NCBI GenBank assembly: GCA_002417975.1
Contig: DIDE01000022.1
Location: 1 to 9,255, forward strand
DNA length: 9,255 nt
Reading direction: 5' to 3'
DNA from: Eggerthellaceae bacterium UBA5808
GTDB taxonomy: Bacteria; Actinomycetota; Coriobacteriia; Coriobacteriales; Eggerthellaceae
In this document: positions 1 through 5,916 of the stretch, one piece after another
How the letters are laid out: each line of letters opens with the position of its first letter
How positions within the stretch are numbered: the stretch's first letter is position 1
Program-made: the position numbers and the translations under genes
Notes under the pieces: generated by a model
Databases searched by the model: none
The model's input: only the letters and a program-made list of their open reading frames with translations
What the model was told of the DNA's origin: nothing

Positions 1-19
1 GATTTTTTCACCCACATGG

Positions 20-600
20 TATCGGACATTTTCTGGATTCTATAGGTCGCGTTTTTCATCAGGCGTTATAGAGACGTTTTACCCATTGTCTTAAGTTGAA
101 AAACACGAATCGGCACTTGCTCGCCAGCACTTCATTCAAGGCGCTACATTTAGGTTACGTATACGTCTCAGCAGCATTTTGCTTGATCAGAATGTATTGG
201 AGATGTCACATCGACATCTCCAATAGGTCTCAGTGGCATGTTTCTCAACCAAGCTGTATTCAAAGATGCTACCTTGGCATCTCCAATAGGTCTCAGCGGC
301 GCATTCCATGGTCAAACTACATTCAGAGATACTACATGGGGACACCTATACGTCTTAATGAGATATCTCTTGCTCAGGCTGCATTCAGAGATGCTACGTT
401 GCATCTCTTATACGTTTCAACGGTATATTTCCTCGTCTCAAGATGCATGTAAGCTGCTACATGGGGGGGGTTCCTATACGTCTTGACGACGTTGCACCTC
501 GTTAAGCCGCATTCGATAGTTCTACATCAATGTCTTCTACGAAACACAGCGGTATATTTCTCAGTCAGCCTATATCCAAACACTAAGAAATTCACTATGC
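20..600 (+). repeat. Degenerate tandem repeat array, unit 62-63 bp, about nine copies
   Basis: Two landmarks recur in each unit. The first resembles ATTCAGAGATGCTAC and starts near 134, 196, 258, 321, 383, 446 and 511. The second resembles TATACGTCTCAGCGGC and starts near 160, 222, 285, 347, 409, 475 and 536; a further diverged copy starts near 41. Spacings are 61-66 bp, mostly 62-63. Copies at both ends (about 20-130 and 572-600) are barely recognisable, and the array probably continues past the left edge of the window. Spacings that are not multiples of three shift the reading frame between copies, and stops occur in every frame, so it does not encode an intact protein now. Units at 222 and 285 share an exact 19-base match (215-233 and 278-296). 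The units are contiguous and imperfect, with no unique spacers, so this is not CRISPR. A decayed repeat-protein gene is the favoured explanation, but a non-coding satellite cannot be excluded. Confidence 0.75.
195..225. repeat. Perfect 13-bp inverted repeat with 5-nt loop inside the repeat array
   Basis: Positions 195-207 (TATTGGAGATGTC) are the exact reverse complement of 213-225, separated by ACATC. No T-run follows on either strand, so it is unlikely to be an intrinsic terminator. The right arm matches the normal repeat consensus and recurs at 278-288 of the next unit, whereas the left arm departs from the consensus, which suggests that the left arm was rewritten from the right. Confidence 0.7.
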
Positions 601-843
601 GGGCGTTCTGATTCGCTAGAACTATCTGGCATTCTCCGCTGAAGTGTTGCAGCAATGACTTTGCGCAAAAAACGCAAGACACTCGACCTATTCAAACTGT
701 TCAGCCTGTCCAAATGATAGCTAAAGCTACTTGAGTCTAATAAAGTATTGGTGATGCATTGTTCTTACAATACACCACCAATACTAAGGACTGTTCTAGC
801 CCAATCGCTCTGATCCAATAACAATTATCAGAAACGTATTTTA
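601..843. other. Gene-free DNA downstream of veg
   Basis: No frame on either strand shows a plausible start, ribosome binding site and protein-like composition. The stretch carries a small stem TTGCG/CGCAA with an A-rich loop (661-677) and the larger hairpin at 744-785, listed separately. The ispE gene that often follows veg in Gram-positive genomes is not here. Confidence 0.6.
744..785 (-). terminator. Long stem-loop downstream of veg, possible terminator
   Basis: Positions 744-762 and 767-785 pair over 19 positions with two mismatches around a TCTT loop; the outer ten pairs (AGTATTGGTG/CACCAATACT) are perfect. It lies 58 nt past the veg stop. On the minus strand it is followed by TTATTAGAC, a poor U-tract, and the stem is AT-rich, so termination would be weak or need a factor. 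An mRNA 3'-end stabiliser is an alternative. Confidence 0.45.
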
Positions 844-1221
844 CTATGCAGGAGCAACAACGGTTGCAGGAGCGGTCTGCTGACCCTGATCAGCAATGAT
901 AGGAGCAATTGAAGGCACAGCTTCTTCGGCAGGATGCTCTGGCTCATCTTCAAAAGAAGCAAAGAGCGATTCACCGTTCTGGCTTAGCTCGACGGTTCCC
1001 GTTAGCACATCGACATATTGATACGACTGACGAGCCTTACGACCACGTTTGCGATCGACTTCCATAATAAATAACTGGGGATGTACCTGAACCAGTACTC
1101 CTTCAGATTCAATGATCTTAGAACGACCCATATTGGCTCGAACCGAAAGACGCTGTCCGACGAACTCATCAAGTGTGTCATGAATAGATTCGACGATACG
1201 CGCTCGCTTCGCTAGATCCAT
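844..1221 (-). CDS. veg: Veg family protein (DUF1021) with low-complexity C-terminal tail
   Basis: The core from MDLAKRARIV to about residue 87 matches the small Veg/DUF1021 family in layout: a short N-terminal helix, then GQRLSVRANMGRSK, an ESEGVLVQVHPQLFIME stretch and a final YQYVDVLTGTVELS. In Bacillus subtilis, Veg is 86 residues and has been linked to biofilm gene expression; its biochemical role is not settled, and none is inferred here. I chose the ATG at 1221, preceded by a purine-rich GAAAGAAGAA six bases upstream. A start at 1275 would add 18 residues with no family counterpart. The protein is 125 residues because of a roughly 37-residue acidic Ala/Pro/Gln-rich tail, which looks disordered. 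The gene follows rsmA on the same strand after about 240 nt, the order seen in many Gram-positive genomes, and could have its own promoter. It ends in TAG. Confidence 0.88.
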   Translation of the reverse strand: MDLAKRARIVESIHDTLDEFVGQRLSVRANMGRSKIIESEGVLVQVHPQLFIMEVDRKRGRKARQSYQYVDVLTGTVELSQNGESLFASFEDEPEHPAEEAVPSIAPIIADQGQQTAPATVVAPA

Positions 1222-1227
1222 ACCGTA

Positions 1228-1237
1228 TTCTTCTTTC
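1228..1237 (-). promoter_or_regulatory. Ribosome binding site that decides the veg start
   Basis: On the minus strand GAAAGAAGAA ends six bases before the ATG at 1221. It supports the shorter Veg start over the ATG at 1275. Confidence 0.55.
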
Positions 1238-1385
1238 TCACATCTGTACAGTTTTAACACGTTACATTTTATCATCTACGTCAATTATTTCACGTGTAGA
1301 ACCATCAATCGAACAATTCTGCAGACGATAAACATATGTTTGAGACCATTACCCATTACCCCAAAAATCAAGCGTTACGAACAGG

Positions 1386-1412
1386 AAAAACAGTGCCCGG
1401 CGACATTTGGCA
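1386..1412 (-). terminator. Weak possible terminator between rsmA and veg
   Basis: In the minus direction a TGCC...GGCA pairing (1412-1409 with 1397-1394) is followed by CTG and TTTTT (1390-1386). The stem is only four pairs around an 11-nt loop, so this is a marginal call. It would partly separate veg from the operon upstream. The rest of 1222-1461 shows no gene and no convincing -35/-10 pair. Confidence 0.2.
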
Positions 1413-1461
1413 GGAGGCATTCCTCACCATGTGCATCATTCATTTATACGCAGATTAAAGG

Positions 1462-2370
1462 CTAATGCAAAGAAGAAACCAGCCCATGCTGATACGCAAC
1501 ACGACCAAGAGTCATAAATTCATCAAGAGATAGCGTTTCTCCACGCCGACGTAGGTCAATGTGAGCTTCTTCGAAGACAGCCGACAGCGTCGATCGAAGC
1601 TCTTCTTTTGCATCCGTCCCCTTGCGAGCAACAAAGTATGTAAGCGAAGAGTTTGCAATCGTTTTCCTTCTGCTTGCAAATGCCGCATCGGCCATAACCG
1701 TCGTTGCTTGGCGAATCGTCTCATCGCTCTGACTACCCAGATCAATACGATCAAGCCTAATCACAGCACTATTAACACGTGGCGGTGGGAAAAAGTTCCC
1801 GGGAGATACTGCAAAGCGGCCTACTGGGTGGGCGTACAAGCCTAATTTAACCGTGAAGGCGCCATAATCCTTTACGCCAGGACTCGCTGCGATACGATCG
1901 GCAACTTCGGCTTGAACCATAACCGTCGCCGATTCAAGAGACTCAAAACGCTGAAAGCAGTCGAGCACCAACGTAGCAGCAACTGCATAAGGCAGATTTG
2001 CAATAAGACTCCGCGGCTGCTCATCCATATCTTTTGGATAAAGTTGTAGTGCATCCTTTTGCAAAACAGCAAGAGAATCGCGCCATGCGGCGCATGTTTC
2101 GTTAAGGATAGGAACAAGATCGGGATCGCGCTCAACAGCAATAACTCGCCGCGCCTTCTGTAAAAGAGCAACGGTTAGCGTGCCAATGCCCGGACCAATC
2201 TCGAGAACTTCGTCATCCGATTGCACACCTGAAAGCTCGCAAATATGGCGTACAATTCCGTCGTTAATCAAAAAATGCTGACCTAAAGCCTTCTTCGTGC
2301 CCAGCCCATGACGTTCCATGACAGACCTTGTCGTCGAAACCGAGGCTAGAGGTGATAGAGCATTACCCAC
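1462..2370 (-). CDS. rsmA: 16S rRNA (adenine1518-N6/adenine1519-N6)-dimethyltransferase
   Basis: RsmA (KsgA) uses four S-adenosylmethionine molecules to dimethylate two adjacent adenines in the terminal helix-45 loop of 16S rRNA, a late step of 30S maturation in the cytoplasm; its loss classically gives kasugamycin resistance. Numbered from the chosen start, visible motifs are GQHFLIND (30-37), the SAM-binding LEIGPGIGT (56-64), the acidic VERDP strand, the catalytic NLPY (125-128) and the C-terminal FFPPPRVNSAV (193-203). The frame is open up to an ATG at 2436, but that start would overlap the upstream flavoprotein gene by 74 nt and add 22 unrelated residues. The GTG at 2370 has GGAAGGGA nine bases upstream, gives about 302 residues (E. 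coli 273) and overlaps the upstream stop by 8 nt, suggesting translational coupling. The ATG of MERHGLG is a less likely start. The gene ends in TAG. Confidence 0.95.
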   Translation of the reverse strand: MGNALSPLASVSTTRSVMERHGLGTKKALGQHFLINDGIVRHICELSGVQSDDEVLEIGPGIGTLTVALLQKARRVIAVERDPDLVPILNETCAAWRDSLAVLQKDALQLYPKDMDEQPRSLIANLPYAVAATLVLDCFQRFESLESATVMVQAEVADRIAASPGVKDYGAFTVKLGLYAHPVGRFAVSPGNFFPPPRVNSAVIRLDRIDLGSQSDETIRQATTVMADAAFASRRKTIANSSLTYFVARKGTDAKEELRSTLSAVFEEAHIDLRRRGETLSLDEFMTLGRVAYQHGLVSSLH

Positions 2371-3052
2371 GGTATGAAGTCCCTTCCGATAGAGCACCGT
2401 CATCAGCAGACACACCGCCGTTGGATGAAGAGGCATGCGATCCCTCAGCAGAATCTAACGAAGCGTTAACACAGTTCGTATCGAAAAGAGAAGCCCACAA
2501 AGAATCATGCATAAGACGATCACAGACAAGATCGGGTGTATCACCTTTGTCGGAAATGCATTCTGCCACTGGCATAAGCGAAAAACCCGCGACAGCAAGC
2601 GCAGAGCGCGTGCACACAACTAAAGGATCATATCCATGTGGATCGCCGCCTTCGCCAACAGCAATCAGACGAGCAGGACGTTTGCGAGCATGAACACCTC
2701 TGCGTCGATCGCGATCCCAACGCTCATAGAACGGTTGCATACGATCAAGCAGCGCCTTATAAGGTGCAGGAGGACCCGCAAAGTACACAGGGCTTACAAC
2801 GATCAGATCATCGCAGCGTGCAATAAGCGGACGCACGCGCTCCATATCATCATTGTGAATACAGCATCCTGTAGCATCACAGCCACCGCACCCATTGCAA
2901 GGGACGATCGAAAGAGACGCAACAGATAGATAGTCCACATGATCGTCAGGACAAGCCGTCTCGATAGCATGTTGGATATTCTGACAGAGGTGAGCGCTCA
3001 CTCCCTGCGGTCGCGGAGAACCATTAATCAGCACATGAATACGTTGTGTCAT
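2363..3052 (-). CDS. Flavodoxin-fold NADPH-dependent FMN reductase / iron-sulfur flavoprotein-like
   Basis: The protein has the NADPH-dependent FMN reductase (flavodoxin-like) fold. An N-terminal strand runs into GSPRPQGVS (11-19), which forms the FMN phosphate loop in this family. A cysteine cluster follows at C52, C55, C58 and C63 (CxxCxxCx4C), then DDM (68-70) and SPVYFAGPPAPYK (87-99), the conserved flavin-site strand and helix. In iron-sulfur flavoproteins such a compact cluster binds [4Fe-4S]; whether it does so here is inferred. The likely role is NAD(P)H- or ferredoxin-linked electron transfer with FMN in the cytoplasm; the substrate cannot be told. The last 35 residues are Ser/Gly/Asp-rich and probably disordered. 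The ATG shares an ATGA with the tatD stop and the 3' end overlaps rsmA by 8 nt, so it sits within the operon. It occupies the place of rnmV (RNase M5) in many genomes but shows no Toprim motif. Confidence 0.82.
   Translation of the reverse strand: MTQRIHVLINGSPRPQGVSAHLCQNIQHAIETACPDDHVDYLSVASLSIVPCNGCGGCDATGCCIHNDDMERVRPLIARCDDLIVVSPVYFAGPPAPYKALLDRMQPFYERWDRDRRRGVHARKRPARLIAVGEGGDPHGYDPLVVCTRSALAVAGFSLMPVAECISDKGDTPDLVCDRLMHDSLWASLFDTNCVNASLDSAEGSHASSSNGGVSADDGALSEGTSYRG
2380..2387 (-). promoter_or_regulatory. Ribosome binding site that decides the rsmA GTG start
   Basis: GGAAGGGA on the minus strand lies nine bases before the GTG at 2370, inside the 3' end of the flavoprotein gene. It supports the GTG over the upstream ATG at 2436. 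Confidence 0.5.
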
Positions 3053-4152
3053 TTGATACCATCTTTATTCTGAATTCCTGCAGACTGAATATTTTTGCGA
3101 CGCAATTCGCTAGGCCCCATCGACAACTCCGCACACCGCGGCGTGTCAAGAAGCGTACACGCATTGGAATAAATTGCACGCAAAAACGTTGCACGCTCTT
3201 GCCCAGGCATGCACCCTCGAACCTCGGCAAGACGAGCCGCGGTAAAGACAACGTCATCAGGCGCGCATTCCATTCCACGCACAGGCACAGGAGCCATATA
3301 CGGACAATCAGTTTCTGTAAGTAGCCGATCAAGTGGGACTAACCGCGCAGCTTCTCGAACCTCATCAGCTTTTTTAAATGTTAACGGACCACCAAAAGCA
3401 ATATAGCATCCCAGATCAATCCATGGCTTCACGTCTTCGGGGCCAAGATTAAAACAGTGGAGAATGCACCCCGCCTTCGGCACACCCTCCTCGCGAAGAA
3501 TCTTTAATGCATCAGTATGGGCTTCTCTAACGTGAAGCGCAATGGGAAGACCGAACCGATGAGCAAGACGAATTTGACGACGGAACACTTGTTGTTGGAC
3601 ATCACGCGGCGATGTATCAAAGTGATAATCAAGACCAATTTCGCCCACTATGCAGGTTCTTGGATCTCGCAAGTACTGTTCAAGACGATGTTCAACATCG
3701 TCATTGTAGCTTTTCGCATTTTCGGGATGGCAACCACAACCCAGACGAATCTTCGGTATGCGCGACTCATCAATTGGTGGCTCGATAGTCGAACACATCG
3801 ATCTTCCATCGGCCATCATTTGATCAAAGGATTCATACCCTCCCGGCAGATCATCTACCACGTCACATAGATAGCAGACAAAACCAACCCCATGCGCAGC
3901 ACAGCGTGCAAGCGCAATATCAGGACGCCCAAGCGATCCAAAATGCGCATGCGTATCAGCCACAAGAGCCTCGAGTGCTGGCGTCGGCGCGGCAACCGTA
4001 CGATAATGATGCTTCTTGCGTATATGGTACTCGGTGTCAAAAAACACGGGCACATCTCCGAGCTCGCCATGCACCATAGGTGGTTCCACTTCAGCCACGC
4101 AGGGAACTATCCCATCATCAGAAGATCGATCAGAACAATCCATAGTAGTCAC
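3049..4152 (-). CDS. tatD: TatD family metal-dependent hydrolase (putative DNase) with N- and C-terminal extensions
   Basis: TatD proteins are TIM-barrel metal-dependent hydrolases; characterised members act as 3'-5' exonucleases on DNA or RNA and are tied to repair and DNA degradation. The metal ligands are all visible: H68 and H70 in DTHAHF, E171 in VGEIGLDYH, H207 in ALHVREA, H232 in ILHCF and D282 in TETDCPYMAP. The catalytic domain spans about residues 63-337, near the usual 255-265 plus small insertions. About 62 extra N-terminal residues (acidic, then HIRKKHHYR) and 30 C-terminal residues lie outside it. The frame opens at a GTG (4152), two bases after the metG stop; an in-frame ATG at 4143 is equally possible. 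Ribosome-binding complementarity is weak, so coupling to metG translation is likely. The stop overlaps the flavoprotein start as ATGA. The family call is firm; the substrate is not known. Confidence 0.93.
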   Translation of the reverse strand: MTTMDCSDRSSDDGIVPCVAEVEPPMVHGELGDVPVFFDTEYHIRKKHHYRTVAAPTPALEALVADTHAHFGSLGRPDIALARCAAHGVGFVCYLCDVVDDLPGGYESFDQMMADGRSMCSTIEPPIDESRIPKIRLGCGCHPENAKSYNDDVEHRLEQYLRDPRTCIVGEIGLDYHFDTSPRDVQQQVFRRQIRLAHRFGLPIALHVREAHTDALKILREEGVPKAGCILHCFNLGPEDVKPWIDLGCYIAFGGPLTFKKADEVREAARLVPLDRLLTETDCPYMAPVPVRGMECAPDDVVFTAARLAEVRGCMPGQERATFLRAIYSNACTLLDTPRCAELSMGPSELRRKNIQSAGIQNKDGIK

Positions 4153-4158
4153 TACTAT
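4142..4158. repeat. Small perfect inverted repeat over the metG stop / tatD start junction
   Basis: ATAGTAG (4142-4148) and CTACTAT (4152-4158) flank TCA. In the transcript the stem would hold the metG TAG and the GTG and ATG start candidates of tatD. It may tie tatD initiation to ribosomes finishing metG, or be chance at this size. Confidence 0.35.
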
Positions 4159-5735
4159 TCCAAGGACAAATCGATATCGTCAGCATTGAGACGAGGGAAC
4201 AACGGATCACCTTTAATAACCGTATTGCCGGCTGGTAAGCCGCCCCATTCAGATGCATGCTCGATGTCGGTTACCTTTGCAATATCATCAAGCCCTAAAC
4301 GACGGAATACTTCAGCCGATGTTGTTGGCATAAGAGGTTCGGTGAATAAGGCAATAATACGACACGCCTCAAGCGCATTATATATAACTGCACATAGCTC
4401 ATCATGCAGCGCAGGATCCTTTGCTAAATTCCAAGGCGCAGATTCTTCGATGTAAGCATTTGCCCGTCCAGCAAGTGCACGAACCGCATTAACAGCCCCT
4501 GTGAAATCAACATCGGTCATACAGTGATCATATGATGCGTATAAATCGCGAGCGATCTCATGCAATGGATTATCCGCTGCACTCGCAGGTGCCTGCGGTA
4601 CACGACCATCAAAATATTTACCCGTCATATTAAATACGCGTGAGCAGAGATTGCCCCAGGTATTAGCTAAATCCGCATTGTATACCTGGACCATACGCTC
4701 AATGGAAATCGAACCATCATGGCCAAATTGAATATCGCTCATGAAATAGTAGCGATAAGCATCAACACCAAAAACCTTAACGAGGTCAGCAGGCATAATC
4801 GCATTACCGCGCGATTTGCTCATTTTCTCGCCCTTGGTCAACAAGAATCCATGGCCAAACACACACTGAGTAATAGGCAGACCAGCAGCCATCAGCATTG
4901 CCGGCCAAATAACACAGTGGAAACGGATGATGTCTTTGCCAACAAAGTGATACTGCATAGGCCAGGACTGTTCAAACTCGCCTGGACGATCAGGGTCCGC
5001 ATAGCCAAGACCAGTCAAATAAGCCAGTAGAGCATCGGCCCAGACGTATGCAACATGTCCCTTATCAAATGAGAACGGCACGCCCCAGTCAAAGGTCGAG
5101 CGCGAAATTGATAGATCTTTAAGTCCACGACTGACAAAGCTGACAATCTCATTACGGCGCGTAACAGGACGGATAAAGTCAGGGTGTTCATCATAAAACG
5201 CAAGCAGTTTATCCTGAAAATCAGAGAGCTTAAAGAACCAGTTCTCTTCGCCAGCTGCCCGCTGAACTGGACGATGGCAATCAGGACACACGAATTCGCC
5301 CTCGTCGTTTTTCTCGAGATCGCTTTCGGCATAATACGTCTCTTCGTGTACGCAATACCATCCTTCATAGCAGCCCTTATACAGGTATCCCTTTTCATAC
5401 AGATCGTTCCAAAAGGTACGGACCGTACGAGCATGACGCGGCTCGGTCGTCCGTACAAAATCCGTATACGAAATATTCAACATATCCCATGTATCACGAA
5501 ATACTGGTTCCATGGAATCAGTCCATGCCTGAGGCGTCATACCCTTTGCCGTTGCAGTATCAGCAACTTTTTGACCATGCTCGTCCATGCCAGTAACAAA
5601 TTTGACATCATAGCCATTCAAACGCTGATAGCGCGCAACCGTATCCGCGGCGATCGTCGTATAGGCAGTTCCTAAATGTGGAGCAGCGTTGACATAGTAA
5701 ATGGGTGTAGAGAACGAATAGGTACCCTTCGACAT
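4155..5735 (-). CDS. metG: Methionyl-tRNA synthetase
   Basis: MetG is a class I aminoacyl-tRNA synthetase that joins methionine to initiator and elongator tRNA(Met) using ATP. From the chosen ATG (MSKGTYSFSTPIYYVN) the protein has 526 residues. Visible parts: a HIGH-type signature as PHLGTAY (19-25), GMDEHGQK (49-56), the connective-peptide knuckle with C128 and the pair C150/C153, WADALLAYLTG in the Rossmann core, and KMSKS (304-308) in the adenylate loop. A helical anticodon-binding domain follows, with the conserved SAPWNLAKD. There is no C-terminal tRNA-binding (EMAP/Arc1p-like) domain, so this is the short form. The frame is open 36 codons further (to 5843), but that part lacks family features and GGAAAGAGAG sits seven bases before the chosen ATG. 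metG heads the compact run metG-tatD-flavoprotein-rsmA. Threonine at the last HIGH position and CxxE in the first knuckle half are variants. Confidence 0.96.
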   Translation of the reverse strand: MSKGTYSFSTPIYYVNAAPHLGTAYTTIAADTVARYQRLNGYDVKFVTGMDEHGQKVADTATAKGMTPQAWTDSMEPVFRDTWDMLNISYTDFVRTTEPRHARTVRTFWNDLYEKGYLYKGCYEGWYCVHEETYYAESDLEKNDEGEFVCPDCHRPVQRAAGEENWFFKLSDFQDKLLAFYDEHPDFIRPVTRRNEIVSFVSRGLKDLSISRSTFDWGVPFSFDKGHVAYVWADALLAYLTGLGYADPDRPGEFEQSWPMQYHFVGKDIIRFHCVIWPAMLMAAGLPITQCVFGHGFLLTKGEKMSKSRGNAIMPADLVKVFGVDAYRYYFMSDIQFGHDGSISIERMVQVYNADLANTWGNLCSRVFNMTGKYFDGRVPQAPASAADNPLHEIARDLYASYDHCMTDVDFTGAVNAVRALAGRANAYIEESAPWNLAKDPALHDELCAVIYNALEACRIIALFTEPLMPTTSAEVFRRLGLDDIAKVTDIEHASEWGGLPAGNTVIKGDPLFPRLNADDIDLSLE

Positions 5736-5742
5736 GCGTAAG

Positions 5743-5752
5743 CTCTCTTTCC
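5743..5752 (-). promoter_or_regulatory. Ribosome binding site that decides the metG start
   Basis: GGAAAGAGAG on the minus strand lies seven bases upstream of the ATG at 5735. It favours this start over the more distal one at 5843. Confidence 0.55.
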
Positions 5753-5829
5753 GACTCGCTCGACTGATGATATCAAGCGGCCTCGATACGATAGAAATAC
5801 GCCGGTGCACGGTATCTGCATTAGCGGCG

Positions 5830-5835
5830 ATTATA
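5830..5835 (-). promoter_or_regulatory. Possible -10 box (TATAAT) of a metG operon promoter
   Basis: A perfect TATAAT reads on the minus strand at 5835-5830, in the 181-nt gap before metG, and would give a leader of about 90 nt. No good TTGACA-like -35 sits 16-18 bases upstream. I see no T-box features in the leader. A hexamer alone is weak evidence. Confidence 0.3.
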
Positions 5836-5916
5836 AGTGTCATCTATTCTAGCAGAGACAGCCAATCCAATTAGAAGATTCACGAAGGAACGAGATACGC
5901 AAACAAACGCAATGCG

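Noticed and set aside
96..486. Two overlapping plus-strand frames of 118 and 82 residues in the repeat array
   Set aside because: They have no ribosome binding site, overlap in different frames across the same degenerate repeats, and are Cys/Arg/Tyr-rich in an unlikely way. They are better read as remnants of decayed repeats than as current genes.
20..600. CRISPR array
   Set aside because: The units are contiguous, 62-63 bp long and diverged throughout. There are no conserved short repeats separated by unique spacers and no cas genes.
1412..1458. Nine-codon plus-strand frame (ATG at 1429) preceded by AGGAGG
   Set aside because: The spacing is long (11 nt), the peptide is tiny and it faces the operon; no leader role can be argued, so chance is likelier.
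3892..4455. Plus-strand frame of 187 residues antisense to tatD and metG
   Set aside because: It lies opposite two certain genes, crosses their junction, and its Ser/Arg/His-rich composition is typical of an antisense shadow.
5184..5675. Plus-strand frame of 163 residues antisense to metG
   Set aside because: The opposite strand encodes highly conserved MetG domains; no ribosome binding site or family features are seen.
5736..5843. T-box leader upstream of metG
   Set aside because: No recognisable T-box sequence, specifier stem or terminator/antiterminator pair is seen in the 181-nt gap.
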